Origin: Deltaproteobacteria bacterium | Lineage (GTDB): Bacteria > Myxococcota_A > Polyangia > DRWM01 > JAAZOP01 | Direction of reading: 5' to 3' | NCBI GenBank assembly: GCA_016218815.1 | Contig: JACRCX010000052.1 | Location: forward strand, 1 to 63,148 | Length of the DNA stretch: 63,148 bases | Shown here: positions 34,572 to 42,928 of the stretch, one piece after another | Layout of the letters: the number at the start of each line of letters is the position of its first letter | Position numbering within the stretch: the stretch's first letter is position 1 | Program-made: the position numbers and the translations under genes | Notes under the pieces: model-generated | What the model was told of the DNA's origin: nothing | Seen by the model: the letters and a program-made list of their open reading frames with translations, nothing else | Database searches by the model: none

Positions 34572-36803
34572 CTACAACCCGACTTCCAGAAGCAGGCTGC
34601 CGCCGAAGCCGGGACCGTTCACGCTGGAGCCGTGCGTGCGGTACGCCGCGTCCGTGACGTTCTCCAGGACCACGCCGACCAGGAGGTTGCGGCGGAAACG
34701 GTAGCCGGCGGAGAGGTCGAGCACGGCGAAGCCGGGCGTGCCGCCGCGCGGGATGCGCGGGTCGCTCAGGTCCTGCAGTGCCAGCCGGTCCTGCAACGCC
34801 GCCCAGCGCAGCGCGGCGCCCGCGTAGAATCCCAGATCCGAGCGCCAGCGCAGCTCCACCGTGCCGTTGAGCGGTGGGATGCGCGAGAGCGGCAGCGTCT
34901 CCTCGTACGCCACTCCCGGATCGGCCGGCCGCTCGGCCGGGTTCGGTCCCTCGCCCCACGCCCAGGCCAGCGTCGCGGACAGCGAGAATCCCGCCGGAAG
35001 CTCGACCAACGCGGAGAGCTCCACCCCGAAGACGTCGGCGCGGCCCGGCAGGTTGACGAGCTGGTAGCGTGCCCGCGCCCCGCCGCAGCTCGCGTCGTCT
35101 GCCGGGCAGTCGGCCGCGGACCGCGGGGCCCGCGCCATTGCGTCCCACACCGGGGTCCAGAACCCCCACGCCTCGGCGCGCAGCCACGGAAGCCGGAGCT
35201 GCGCCCCCGTCTCCACCGTCAGCGCCTGCTCCGGTCGCAGGCCGGGGTTCTCGAACTGGTACCCCGGCCCCGTCTGCTGGCGTGACGTGAGGTCGTCGAG
35301 ATTCGGCGCCCGGAAGGCATGGTCGACGTTCGCCCGCAACGTCAGCCAGTCCAGCGCCGCCCAGGCGACGCCCGCGCGGCCCACCGGCGTGAGCCAGAAG
35401 TCGTCCACTGCCGCGGTGCCCGACGCCTCGTCGGCCGGCGCGTGCGCCTCCTCCCCGCCGAACCGCCCGCCCAGGCCGAGCGTCACGCCCGCTCCGAGGT
35501 CGAATTCGGGCTCCAGCCAGAATCCTCCCGTCGTGTAGTGCGAGCCCTCCACGTACTGTCCGCGCGAGGCGAACAGCGTCTGGCCCGTGTCGGTGAACGA
35601 CGTCCACGCCGCCGAGGCCACGCGGTCGTGGTAGACCTCGCCGCCGTAGCGCAGCGTGAGCGTCGCGGCGCCGATCTCGATCCGCTCCGTCCGCGCGCTC
35701 CCGACGAAACCCCACGTGTCGACGTCGTCGATGCCGCCGAGCCGCACGAACGAGGCCGGTCGGTCCAGGCGACGCCGTTCGTGCTGGCGCTGGTACGAGA
35801 GCGCCAGGTGCGCGTCCTCGGCCGCGCCCGCGGCAAGGTCGCCGCGGAACGACACGTAGGCCAGGGTCCGGAACTGCTCGTCGTACGTCAGGCACTCGTC
35901 CCACCGTCCCTCGGCCGGCGGACACTGGTCGGTGCGCGGCGCGTCGTACTCGCGGTAGCCGTAGACGGCGGCGCTGAGGACGCGGTTCGCGCCGAGGTCG
36001 TACGAAACGCGGCCGTCGAAGGTCAGCTCGTCGAAGCCGGTGCCGAGCTGCGTGCGGCAGTTCTCCGGATCCCCGGTCTCGCGGTTGACCGTACAGCCGT
36101 CCTCGGCGAAGCGCGGCACCCAGGGCAGCTCGCCGTCCGCGGGATTTGCAACGGCTCCGCCCCCTTCCAGGAGGCCTACCGAGCGTATGCCCGCGCCGCC
36201 GATGAGGCCGAAGCGGTCCCACTGGGCCTCGAGCTGGAAGCGCTCGCCGAGCTGCTCGTCCGCCGTCGACGCGCGGAAGATGCTGCGCGGCCACGCGTGC
36301 AACCCCGCGAGGTCGGCCCACAGCGGGGCGTCGAGCGGCAGGGCGTCGACGGCCCCGCCGATCGCGTCCGAGCCGAAGCGCACCGATGAGCTGCCGCGGA
36401 CGACGTCGATGGCTCGGATCGTGGCCTGGTCCAGCGTGAAGAAGTACTGGTTCGGGCCCTGGCGCCAGAGGCTGTTGTTCAGCCGGATGCCGTCGAACAG
36501 CAGCACCGTCTGCTGTCCGGTGCGCCCGCGGACGAACACGGACGCCTGGCCGGCCGACGTCTGCTGCACGAACACCCCCGGCTCGTAGCGCAGCGCGTCG
36601 GGCGCCGACCGGGGCAGCCGCTCCTCGAAGTCCCGGCGGTCCACGCGGCTCGACGCCCGGCCGTGGGTCTCGTCGTTGTCCCCCTCGGGCGCATGGACCG
36701 TCGTCGTGTAGTCCGGATCGTCGGCCGCCGCCGTCGCATCCGCCGCTCCGTACGCGGCAACCAGCGCCGCGCCAAGCGCAAGCCACGGGACAGGGCGCCT
36801 CAT
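34572..36803 (-). CDS. TonB-dependent outer-membrane receptor
   Basis: A 743-residue receptor. A signal peptide is followed by a plug domain (ALRYEPGVFVQQTSAGQASV, FVRGRTGQQTVLLFDGIRLN, VVRGSSSVRFGSDAIGGAVD) and a 22-strand-type barrel ending in an aromatic-poor LLLEVGL. The YTTTVHAPEGDN segment near the mature N-terminus may be a TonB box. It resembles siderophore/cobalamin/heme receptors, but the ligand cannot be told. It lies 53 bp downstream of an unknown lipoprotein gene, possibly its surface partner. Its ATG falls at the end of the ACGGATG-type repeat (36804-36846) and has no clear ribosome binding site. Confidence 0.9.
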   Translation of the reverse strand: MRRPVPWLALGAALVAAYGAADATAAADDPDYTTTVHAPEGDNDETHGRASSRVDRRDFEERLPRSAPDALRYEPGVFVQQTSAGQASVFVRGRTGQQTVLLFDGIRLNNSLWRQGPNQYFFTLDQATIRAIDVVRGSSSVRFGSDAIGGAVDALPLDAPLWADLAGLHAWPRSIFRASTADEQLGERFQLEAQWDRFGLIGGAGIRSVGLLEGGGAVANPADGELPWVPRFAEDGCTVNRETGDPENCRTQLGTGFDELTFDGRVSYDLGANRVLSAAVYGYREYDAPRTDQCPPAEGRWDECLTYDEQFRTLAYVSFRGDLAAGAAEDAHLALSYQRQHERRRLDRPASFVRLGGIDDVDTWGFVGSARTERIEIGAATLTLRYGGEVYHDRVASAAWTSFTDTGQTLFASRGQYVEGSHYTTGGFWLEPEFDLGAGVTLGLGGRFGGEEAHAPADEASGTAAVDDFWLTPVGRAGVAWAALDWLTLRANVDHAFRAPNLDDLTSRQQTGPGYQFENPGLRPEQALTVETGAQLRLPWLRAEAWGFWTPVWDAMARAPRSAADCPADDASCGGARARYQLVNLPGRADVFGVELSALVELPAGFSLSATLAWAWGEGPNPAERPADPGVAYEETLPLSRIPPLNGTVELRWRSDLGFYAGAALRWAALQDRLALQDLSDPRIPRGGTPGFAVLDLSAGYRFRRNLLVGVVLENVTDAAYRTHGSSVNGPGFGGSLLLEVGL

Positions 36804-36846
36804 CCGTGTCCGTCGGCGCTATCGGTGTCCATCGGTGTCCATCCGT
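36804..36846. repeat. ACGGATGGACACCGATGG short tandem repeat
   Basis: On the minus strand it reads CACGGATGGACACCGATGG, a further GACACCGATAG and GACGGACACGGATGAGG, that is, four degenerate copies of a (G)GACACGGAT unit. It fills the gap between two genes and runs into the start codon of the TonB receptor. I recall such repeats from many environmental bacterial genomes. Confidence 0.6.
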
Positions 36847-36856
36847 GGTTCCCTCC

Positions 36857-38017
36857 CTACGGGCACGGGAAGAGGGCATCCAGCGCCGCCTGCGCGGCGG
36901 GGACGCCGGCGGCCGTCGGATCGGTCCGGGCCAGCTCGGTACGCAGCACGGCCGCGGTCGTCGCGTTCCGCGCGGTCGCTTCGCGATCGAGCACCCAGCC
37001 GAGGATTTGCACGAAGGCCCACGCCGCGTCGCGCTCCTCCGTCGTGGCCGCGGAGACGACCACGTCCAGCCGGTCGCGCACGACGAGCGCGACGCCGCGG
37101 AGCATGGCGCGGTCGAGCTGCGCGCGGGCGAGGTCGCGCATCGTCGTGTCGGTCGACGCGCCGGTCTCGTTGTCGAGGTTCTTCCAGCAGCGCACGGCGA
37201 GCAGGCCGTCCCAGACGCGGTCGTGGGTTTCCACGTCCAGCGCGGAGACGTAGCTCGAGAGGCCCAGGCCCGCCGCGCGATCCTCGCCGCCCGTGTAGTA
37301 CGCCCACGCCGAATCGCAGTCGGCCGGCGTGGACGTGCACGTGTACGACTCCTTGTACGGCGAGAGGTACAGGAACCAGAGCAGAGCGGCCTCGATGCGC
37401 GCCGCGTTGAGCAGGAGGTCGGCGCCGGCCGAGCCGGCGGCGAAGGCGTCGTTGAGGATGGGCAGGATCCTGGCCGGGCCCACGCAGCGGTCGGGGTACA
37501 GTTCCGGCACGCCCGGGTCGGTGCAGGCGCCGTCGGCGGCCGGTACCTCGGGAACATGCAGGTCCTCGCGCCGCTGCACGCGCGAGTCCAGGCCGTTGGC
37601 GTCGGCATAGATCACCCGGGCGGCGGTGAAATCCGTGGCGGCCGGCGGGGCCGGACGGCGCCAGAGCAGATCGGCGACCTGCTCGAACGAGGCGATGCGT
37701 GCGATCGTCCCGATCGTCGTGCCGATCCAGTGATACGTGTTGTCGTCGGAGATGCACGCGGGCCAGTCGTCCGTCGCCGAGCCCGACTCGCGCGGCAGGT
37801 AGTCAGTCGCCAGGGGGTCGCACGGCGGAGGCACGTCGGCGTCGTCGTCGGCGTCGGCATCCGCCGCGGAGTCCTCCACCGCAGCCTCCGCCTCCGCGTC
37901 CGCTTCGGCGGACGAGTCGTCGCCGCCGCCGTCGTCCCCGGACTCGGGAACGTCCGATTCACATCCGCACCCGAGCGCAACGAAGGCCATGGAAACCCCT
38001 GCCAACGTCCGACGCAT
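36857..38017 (-). CDS. Lipoprotein of unknown family next to TonB receptor
   Basis: A 386-residue lipoprotein (lipobox VALGC) with a D/A/E-rich spacer of about 45 residues and then a mainly helical domain with six Cys. I do not recognise the family. The pairing with a TonB-dependent receptor and the periplasmic helical fold recall imelysin-type iron-uptake lipoproteins, but I do not see the GxHxxE motif that would support this. The ATG at 38017 follows GGAGGTGCGCC. Confidence 0.7.
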   Translation of the reverse strand: MRRTLAGVSMAFVALGCGCESDVPESGDDGGGDDSSAEADAEAEAAVEDSAADADADDDADVPPPCDPLATDYLPRESGSATDDWPACISDDNTYHWIGTTIGTIARIASFEQVADLLWRRPAPPAATDFTAARVIYADANGLDSRVQRREDLHVPEVPAADGACTDPGVPELYPDRCVGPARILPILNDAFAAGSAGADLLLNAARIEAALLWFLYLSPYKESYTCTSTPADCDSAWAYYTGGEDRAAGLGLSSYVSALDVETHDRVWDGLLAVRCWKNLDNETGASTDTTMRDLARAQLDRAMLRGVALVVRDRLDVVVSAATTEERDAAWAFVQILGWVLDREATARNATTAAVLRTELARTDPTAAGVPAAQAALDALFPCP

Positions 38018-38044
38018 GGCGCACCTCCTCGATGGCGTAGGTCC

Positions 38045-38092
38045 CCCCGGTCCCCTTGGCGTCCTTCGCATCCGTTGCGCCTTTGGCGCGAA
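38045..38092. repeat. GCGCCAAAGGCGCAACGG short repeat
   Basis: On the minus strand it reads TTCGCGCCAAAGGCGCAACG, then GATGCGAAGGACGCCAAGG. It consists of degenerate copies of a CGCCAAGG/CGCAAAGG unit related to the repeat at 39684-39720. Confidence 0.45.
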
Positions 38093-38097
38093 CCTCC

Positions 38098-39618
38098 CTA
38101 TGGTGCGAACCAGCCCAGGAAGGCGTCGCTCACCATGCTCGGCTCCTGCGAGAAGCGGGGGTCGTTGATCGACTCGACGCGCGCCTCGCCGTTCTCGCCG
38201 GCGCCGAACACGGCGGCCGACCCGTAGCTGCCGGTGACGACGATGTCGCCGCCGCCGGTCACCACGAGGCCGCGGATCGCGTCGTAGGTCGGGCCGCCTG
38301 CCATGGTCGCCCAGACCAGCGCGCCCTCCGCGTCGTAGCGCGCCAGGAACAGGTCCTTCTCGCCGCTCGCCGTGAGCGTCGTCTCCATCGGTCCGTCCGC
38401 GCCGAACACCGCGGAGTCCTCGAAGGATCCGGCAATCACCGCGCCGCCGTCCTCGTCCGCGGCGACCGCGAACCCCGCGTCGAAGCCGCGGCCGCCGGCC
38501 TGCATCACGGCGAGGAACATCCCGTCCGCGTTGTAGCGCGCGAGGAAGACGTCGGCGTCGCCGGCCGAATGAACCCGCGTCTCGAACGGCTCGCCCGGAC
38601 CGAACACCGCCGTGTCCTCGAAGTGGCCGGTCACCAGCAGCGTCCCGTCCGGCATCACGGCCAGCGCATCGGCGAAGTCCGCGCCCGGACCGCCCGCGCG
38701 GACCGCCCAAAGGACCGTGCCGGAGGGATCCAGGCGCACGAGGAAGGCGTCCGAGCCGCCCTGCGGCTCGAGGATCACGGTATCGAAGGCGACGGTACGG
38801 CCGAAGTGCCCGGCGATCACGATGCTGCCGTCGGGCAGCGACGCCAGCGCGGAGCCCTCGTCGGTGCGCATCGCCGGCAGGCCGCGGACCCACACCAAGC
38901 TGCCGTCGTCGCGGTAGCGGGCGACGAAGATGCCGTCGCCCGTATCGGAGTCGACCGCCAGCTCGTTGGCTTCACCGGCGCCGAAGACCGCATGCCGCGC
39001 GAACGAACCGCTGATCGCGACGCCGCCGTCGGGCATGGGCGCAACGGCGGCCGCGTGCGTGCGGCCTTCGCCGCCGCCCGTGCGAACCCACAGGAGCTTG
39101 CCGTCGTCGTCGTAGCGCGCGACGAACATGTCGTAGCGCTCGTGGGCGGTGACGGTGACCTCCTCGGCCGTGCCCGGTGCGAACACCGCGGAGTACTCGA
39201 ACTCGCCGGCGACCACGGCGCCGCCGTCGTCCATCACGACCAGGCCGTAGGCGTCGGCCTGGTTCGCGCAGGTCGCCCACTGCACGTCGCCCGCCGAGCC
39301 GACGCGCGCCAGGAAGGCGCCGCGCTCGATCCCTTCGCAGAACGGGGCGTCGCCCGCCGGGCTGGACCAGGTCGCGGGCGCGGTGATGGTGCCCGTCAGG
39401 AGCAGCGCGCCCCCGGAGACCAGGCCGAGCGCACGCCCCGCGTCGGCGGCGGGGCCGCCGAAGCGCCGCACCTGCTCCACCCGGCCGGGGCACTCGTCCT
39501 TGCAGTTTCGCCGGCCGTCTTCCCAGCCCGAGTTCGGGAAGCGCACGCCGGTGCAGGCGAAGGCCGCGAGCGCGGCCGCTCCGGCGAGGATCCAATGGAC
39601 GGTTCGCGTGTTCCGCAT
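38098..39618 (-). CDS. Secreted beta-propeller (SBBP-like repeat) lipoprotein
   Basis: A 506-residue lipoprotein; the signal peptide ends AAFAC. About nine repeats of roughly 45-50 residues follow, each with an FLARYDAEGALVWA-like strand and a VVTGSYGSAAVFGAGE-like strand. This is the SBBP/delta-60 style of propeller repeat abundant in Myxococcota. Probably a surface or extracellular scaffold; the ligand is unknown. The ATG at 39618 follows GGAGGCTGGC. Confidence 0.83.
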   Translation of the reverse strand: MRNTRTVHWILAGAAALAAFACTGVRFPNSGWEDGRRNCKDECPGRVEQVRRFGGPAADAGRALGLVSGGALLLTGTITAPATWSSPAGDAPFCEGIERGAFLARVGSAGDVQWATCANQADAYGLVVMDDGGAVVAGEFEYSAVFAPGTAEEVTVTAHERYDMFVARYDDDGKLLWVRTGGGEGRTHAAAVAPMPDGGVAISGSFARHAVFGAGEANELAVDSDTGDGIFVARYRDDGSLVWVRGLPAMRTDEGSALASLPDGSIVIAGHFGRTVAFDTVILEPQGGSDAFLVRLDPSGTVLWAVRAGGPGADFADALAVMPDGTLLVTGHFEDTAVFGPGEPFETRVHSAGDADVFLARYNADGMFLAVMQAGGRGFDAGFAVAADEDGGAVIAGSFEDSAVFGADGPMETTLTASGEKDLFLARYDAEGALVWATMAGGPTYDAIRGLVVTGGGDIVVTGSYGSAAVFGAGENGEARVESINDPRFSQEPSMVSDAFLGWFAP

Positions 39619-39665
39619 GCCAGCCTCCGGGTGAAGGCCGCGAGCCGACGCTCGTGACCGCAAGC

Positions 39666-39695
39666 AGTCTAGCTCTGTGGGAGGATTTCGCGCAA
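39666..39695 (-). promoter_or_regulatory. Candidate promoter of the SBBP-like lipoprotein
   Basis: On the minus strand: TTGCGC (39695-39690), an 18-bp spacer and TAGACT (39671-39666). It overlaps the beginning of the CGCAAAGG repeat, so the -35 is part of the repeat. Confidence 0.4.
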
Positions 39696-39790
39696 AGGGG
39701 GCAAAGGAGGCGCAAAGGGGGGGGGAGGGCGCGGAGACCGGATTCACCACTGAGACGCTGAGGACGCTGAGACAAACGCTGAGAAAAGGG
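39684..39790. repeat. CGCAAAGG and ACGCTGAGG short repeat cluster
   Basis: TTTCGCGCAAAGGGGGCAAA then GGAGGCGCAAAGG (39684-39720) is followed at about 39745-39785 by CACTGAGACGCTGAGGACGC and TGAGACAAACGCTGAG. Two different short-period repeat families stand side by side. The whole gap 39619-39954 (336 bp) holds these repeats, a promoter and a hairpin, and no gene. Confidence 0.6.
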
Positions 39791-39838
39791 GGCTGGGAGG
39801 GGATACCCTCTTGGTACGCTGGCCCCGAGGTTGGATGC

Positions 39839-39867
39839 CCGTGGCGCGGCGAGGCGCCGCGCCACGG
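39839..39867. terminator. Perfect 12-bp hairpin
   Basis: CCGTGGCGCGGC and GCCGCGCCACGG pair perfectly around a GAGGC loop. It lies between the start of the SBBP gene and the end of the next leftward gene, about 90 bp past the latter's stop, so it could end that transcript. No U-tract is present. Confidence 0.45.
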
Positions 39868-39954
39868 ATTCTCCCGCCGCCGGGTAGAACGGTGGACGGT
39901 TTCCGGACAGGACGACACGCGCGAACCTGGCGGCGAGCTGGGTCCCTTGTGCGC

Positions 39955-40521
39955 TCACCGGCCGATGTCGGTGCATTCGAGAGCGGCGCTGGCGCTCGAC
40001 AGGGCACACACGGTGTCGACCTCCGGATTCCCGTCCTGGTCGCAGCGGCCGACCACGTAGTACCAGTCGTCTTCGGGGATCGCATCACGGAACACGCGAC
40101 GCCCGATGGGCCCCATCCCTTCCGCGCTGCCCGCCGGACCGGCGACCACAACGTAGCCGCACCACACCTTGGCCAACGGGCGGAACCCGAGCTCTTTCAA
40201 CTTCTGCGGGACCGAAGAATCGTCCACCTCGATCCCGGTCCTCGGGATCTCGCTCGGCCAGTACGTGCCTTCGGTTCCCGTCGACAGGTACGTGGCGAAC
40301 TCCGCCCGATAGGCGTCCTCTTTGGCGGCGAGGTCTCGCAGAAGCGCGACGACTTCCGACGGCGGGCCGGCGTCCGCTTCGCCGTGTCCGTCCGCGGCGC
40401 GGCGAGCACTCCCGCGGCAGCCCGACCACGCCGCCGCCGCGATCAGCAGCCCGACCAGAGCGTTGGCGAACAGGAGGTGCTCCCGCGCCCGCCCGGCATT
40501 CCTCATGAATGCGCTTCCCAT
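39955..40521 (-). CDS. Pilin-like periplasmic lipoprotein
   Basis: A 188-residue exported protein with an N-terminal hydrophobic segment ending AAWSGC, a probable lipobox. The domain that follows (LRDLAAKEDAYRAEFATYLS ... LGFRPLAKVWCGYVVVAG ... YYVVGRCDQDGNPEV) resembles the globular part of myxobacterial type IV pilin-like proteins, including the closing Cys near the C-terminus (ALECTDIGR). It lacks a prepilin peptidase site, so it is a lipoprotein version of that head domain. The family match is from memory and moderate. An alternative start at 40506 shortens it by five residues. Confidence 0.68.
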   Translation of the reverse strand: MGSAFMRNAGRAREHLLFANALVGLLIAAAAWSGCRGSARRAADGHGEADAGPPSEVVALLRDLAAKEDAYRAEFATYLSTGTEGTYWPSEIPRTGIEVDDSSVPQKLKELGFRPLAKVWCGYVVVAGPAGSAEGMGPIGRRVFRDAIPEDDWYYVVGRCDQDGNPEVDTVCALSSASAALECTDIGR

Positions 40522-40528
40522 TGCGCTC

Positions 40529-40557
40529 AGCCTGCCGCCGTCGGGATGCCCCGTCAA
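40529..40557 (-). promoter_or_regulatory. Candidate promoter of the pilin-like gene
   Basis: On the minus strand: TTGACG (40557-40552), a 17-bp spacer and CAGGCT (40534-40529), eight bases before the ATG at 40521. The -35 is good and the -10 is poor. Confidence 0.35.
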
Positions 40558-40564
40558 GACACGA

Positions 40565-40605
40565 ACCCGTCCCCTTCTCTGCGTCTCTGCGTCTCTGCGC
40601 GAGAA
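40565..40605. repeat. CGCAGAGA short tandem repeat (inverted copy)
   Basis: On the minus strand it reads GGCAATTCTCGCGCAGAGAC, then GCAGAGACGCAGAGAAGGGG. It is the same family and layout as 7091-7126. Confidence 0.6.
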
Positions 40606-40678
40606 TTGCCCCTCCGGTGCGCAGGACGAAGACATCCACGACCATCCGGACGACGGCTCGAACGCGACGGCCTTTCCG

Positions 40679-41347
40679 CTACGGCGCCGGCGCGGGACCG
40701 GCGGTGGCCCAGGGCGACTCCACGGGACCTTCCACGACATGGCGAGCGCCGTCATCGGCGACCAGCTCGGCGCGATAGCGGACCGGCGTGCCGACCGCGG
40801 CCAGGCGCGTATCGAGCGCCGCGTGGAGCCACAGGCGGACGCTCGACACCGCGCCGATCGAGCCGTCGAACGGCTCGGTGCCCCATGACGAGTAGTCGTT
40901 CGTCGCGCGTCCCGGGGGCGCGACGCGCAACTCACCGGGAAGCTGCGCCCGCGCGACGACCGCTCCGGCGTCGTCGAGCAGCTCGAGCGACTCGAGCCGC
41001 AGGCCGGCGACGTCGCGCTCGGCCCGAACGTCGATCATCGCGATCACCCAGGCGTCGGGAACGTCGGTCGGGGCCGTGCCTGGGGGTGCGCTTGGTCCGG
41101 CGCCGCCCCAGGAGCAGACCACAGGTGCGAGGGAGAGCGTGGACTCGGGTGCGGGCGCGGGCACGGGGAGTGCGGGGAGAGCGGGAAGAGCGGGAAGCGC
41201 CGGGAGAGCGGGGAGTGCGGGCGCGGGCAACTGCGAGTCGGGCGTCGCGGCGGGCGAGTCGGGCGCCGCGGGCGCCGCGGGCTCACGGCCCGAGCGGCAG
41301 CCGGGAAGGCTGAAGACCACGGCGAACAGCAGCGGAATGCACGGCAT
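40679..41347 (-). CDS. Lipoprotein with Leu-Pro-Ala repeat linker
   Basis: A 222-residue lipoprotein (lipobox SLPGC). After a Pro/Ala-rich stretch it has six tandem LPA units encoded by a 9-nt repeat, then a beta-rich domain of about 140 residues (VVCSWGGAGPSAPPG..., DAWVIAMIDVRAERDVAGLR). The family is not recognised; the second half may be an immunoglobulin-like or carbohydrate-binding beta sandwich. The ATG at 41347 follows AGAGGTGTGACC. Confidence 0.7.
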   Translation of the reverse strand: MPCIPLLFAVVFSLPGCRSGREPAAPAAPDSPAATPDSQLPAPALPALPALPALPALPALPVPAPAPESTLSLAPVVCSWGGAGPSAPPGTAPTDVPDAWVIAMIDVRAERDVAGLRLESLELLDDAGAVVARAQLPGELRVAPPGRATNDYSSWGTEPFDGSIGAVSSVRLWLHAALDTRLAAVGTPVRYRAELVADDGARHVVEGPVESPWATAGPAPAP

Positions 41348-41432
41348 GGTCACACCTCTCGCAGCCGCCGGAATCGCGGCCGGCCATCGTACGGGCACGG
41401 GAAGCGAACGATCTGCGGGACCGGGGCGGCTC

Positions 41433-42683
41433 CTACGGGGGCTCCAGCCGTTCCACGATCTTCGCGGTGATGCCTCGGATGGCGGGTCCGTAGTCCGTTT
41501 CGCAGACCGACCCCACCCATGCGCTGCCTCCGAGCTGCCGCGCGAGTCGGACGAGGCGCACCGGAGGCATCGCGACACCCATGCCGGTGTTGCACGACGG
41601 AACTAGCGTCGTCGGGTCGGCGACGTCAATCCGTTCCTGCATCTCCGGCACGCCGAGACAGCCCTCCAGCTCGTCCCCGGAGCCCTGGCAGGCCGGGTTC
41701 CCCCAGGGAACGCCGGCGATCACGCCGAGCACGAGTCGGTCGGATCCGGCGGGCCGCAGCTCCCGGAAGGCCGCGAAGAATTCGTCGACCGGCGTCAGCA
41801 TCTCGGGATGCCGGAACGTCCGGATGTTGAGGTGGCCGAGGTCCGTCCGGTCGGGATCCAGCATGTCGAAATGATCAGGGTCGATCGACATATCATCCTC
41901 GTCGGTCAGCACGATCAGCACGAGGAGCGAGTCGGGACGCAGGAACCCCTCATTGCACCCTCCGGGCACCGACTGCACGATCAGCGCGCGTCGCAGCGCC
42001 TCGAGCGGCTGTTCGATCCCGCAACCGCTTTCGCCCGGCATGCCGCCTCCGCTGGTCGCCACACACGTGAAGTCATGCCCCAACTCGGTGGCGGAGTACG
42101 GCGGGTCCTCCTCCGCCCAATACGAGAGCCATGCGGGGTACGACGAGTCGCAGTCGAGCACCGCCGGGCTCGGCTCGTGCCGCAGGCAGCCGTCGTCGCC
42201 GGCGAACGGGTCGTCCTCGCAGGTCGATACGGAGAAACCGCCCGAACCGAGGTCCTGCGTCACGACACCGAGCCGCAGATCAGCGATCCGCGGATGGTCG
42301 GACCGGCCGTCGCCGTCGGCGTCGGTCGGGTGCGTCAGCTCGTCCAGCAACGCCGGAAGGCGCAGGGTGAGTGCGACCTGCTCCTGGCTCATCGAGCCGC
42401 TGGTGTCCACGAGGACCAGGATGTCGACGGGCGGCGTTCTCGCGGGGTCGCCGTCCGTGTCGGTCGGGTCGGCGACTTCGGTCGCCTCCGTGGCGGATCC
42501 ATCGAGCGTGTCCAGCACGTCAGCGCCTGCGGTCAGGTCCATACCGTTCGGGCAGCCGGACGCGAGGGGAAAGGCGAGGAACAGCAACACGGCGCATCGA
42601 GGACCGATCGGGACGAGCCCCGTCGACCGACCGTCCGAGCGCCCGGCGGCGATTCGTTCACTTACGGCCACTCGTTCGTCCAT
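41433..42683 (-). CDS. von Willebrand factor A domain lipoprotein
   Basis: A 416-residue lipoprotein with a hydrophobic segment and lipobox LASGC at about residues 30-45, an unusually long charged N-terminus and an acidic spacer. The vWA domain has a full MIDAS start, VDILVLVDTSGSMSQEQ, later LGVVTQDLG and LLVLIVLTDEDD. Several Cys in the inserted loop suggest disulfides. Probably a metal-dependent adhesion or protein-binding domain at the surface. The start at 42683 is the only ATG before the signal peptide. Confidence 0.85.
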   Translation of the reverse strand: MDERVAVSERIAAGRSDGRSTGLVPIGPRCAVLLFLAFPLASGCPNGMDLTAGADVLDTLDGSATEATEVADPTDTDGDPARTPPVDILVLVDTSGSMSQEQVALTLRLPALLDELTHPTDADGDGRSDHPRIADLRLGVVTQDLGSGGFSVSTCEDDPFAGDDGCLRHEPSPAVLDCDSSYPAWLSYWAEEDPPYSATELGHDFTCVATSGGGMPGESGCGIEQPLEALRRALIVQSVPGGCNEGFLRPDSLLVLIVLTDEDDMSIDPDHFDMLDPDRTDLGHLNIRTFRHPEMLTPVDEFFAAFRELRPAGSDRLVLGVIAGVPWGNPACQGSGDELEGCLGVPEMQERIDVADPTTLVPSCNTGMGVAMPPVRLVRLARQLGGSAWVGSVCETDYGPAIRGITAKIVERLEPP

Positions 42684-42710
42684 CGCCGCGGCCTCGCCAT
42701 ACCGACGGAC

Positions 42711-42739
42711 AGGATAGCGGGCGAAAGACCGTGGTGCAA
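42711..42739 (-). promoter_or_regulatory. Promoter of the vWA lipoprotein
   Basis: On the minus strand: TTGCAC (42739-42734), a 17-bp spacer and TATCCT (42716-42711). It has the same -10 and spacing as the IgGFc-lipoprotein promoters. Confidence 0.55.
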
Positions 42740-42868
42740 CGGCGACCCGCTGCTGCCGAGCCGCCGTGCCGCGTCGTGACGATGGGTGCTCACCCGCAGG
42801 GTCCGTCACCCGGGGGGCCCGGCGCCGGAGCCAGTGGGAGATCGCTCCCGCTCGTCGGACGGCCCGCC

Positions 42869-42898
42869 TTGGCCGCGATCCTCCCGCGATGCTACGCT
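42869..42898 (+). promoter_or_regulatory. Candidate promoter of the MYXO-CTERM-like protein
   Basis: TTGGCC at 42869-42874, an 18-bp spacer and TACGCT at 42893-42898. CGAGGGGGTGACC precedes the ATG at 42929. Confidence 0.45.
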
Positions 42899-42928
42899 TC
42901 CTCCTGTCGCCCGAGGGGGTGACCGACC

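Noticed and set aside
36857..38017. Imelysin-type iron-uptake lipoprotein
   Set aside because: It is a helical lipoprotein next to a TonB receptor, but no GxHxxE motif or other imelysin signature could be found, so the gene is left as unknown.
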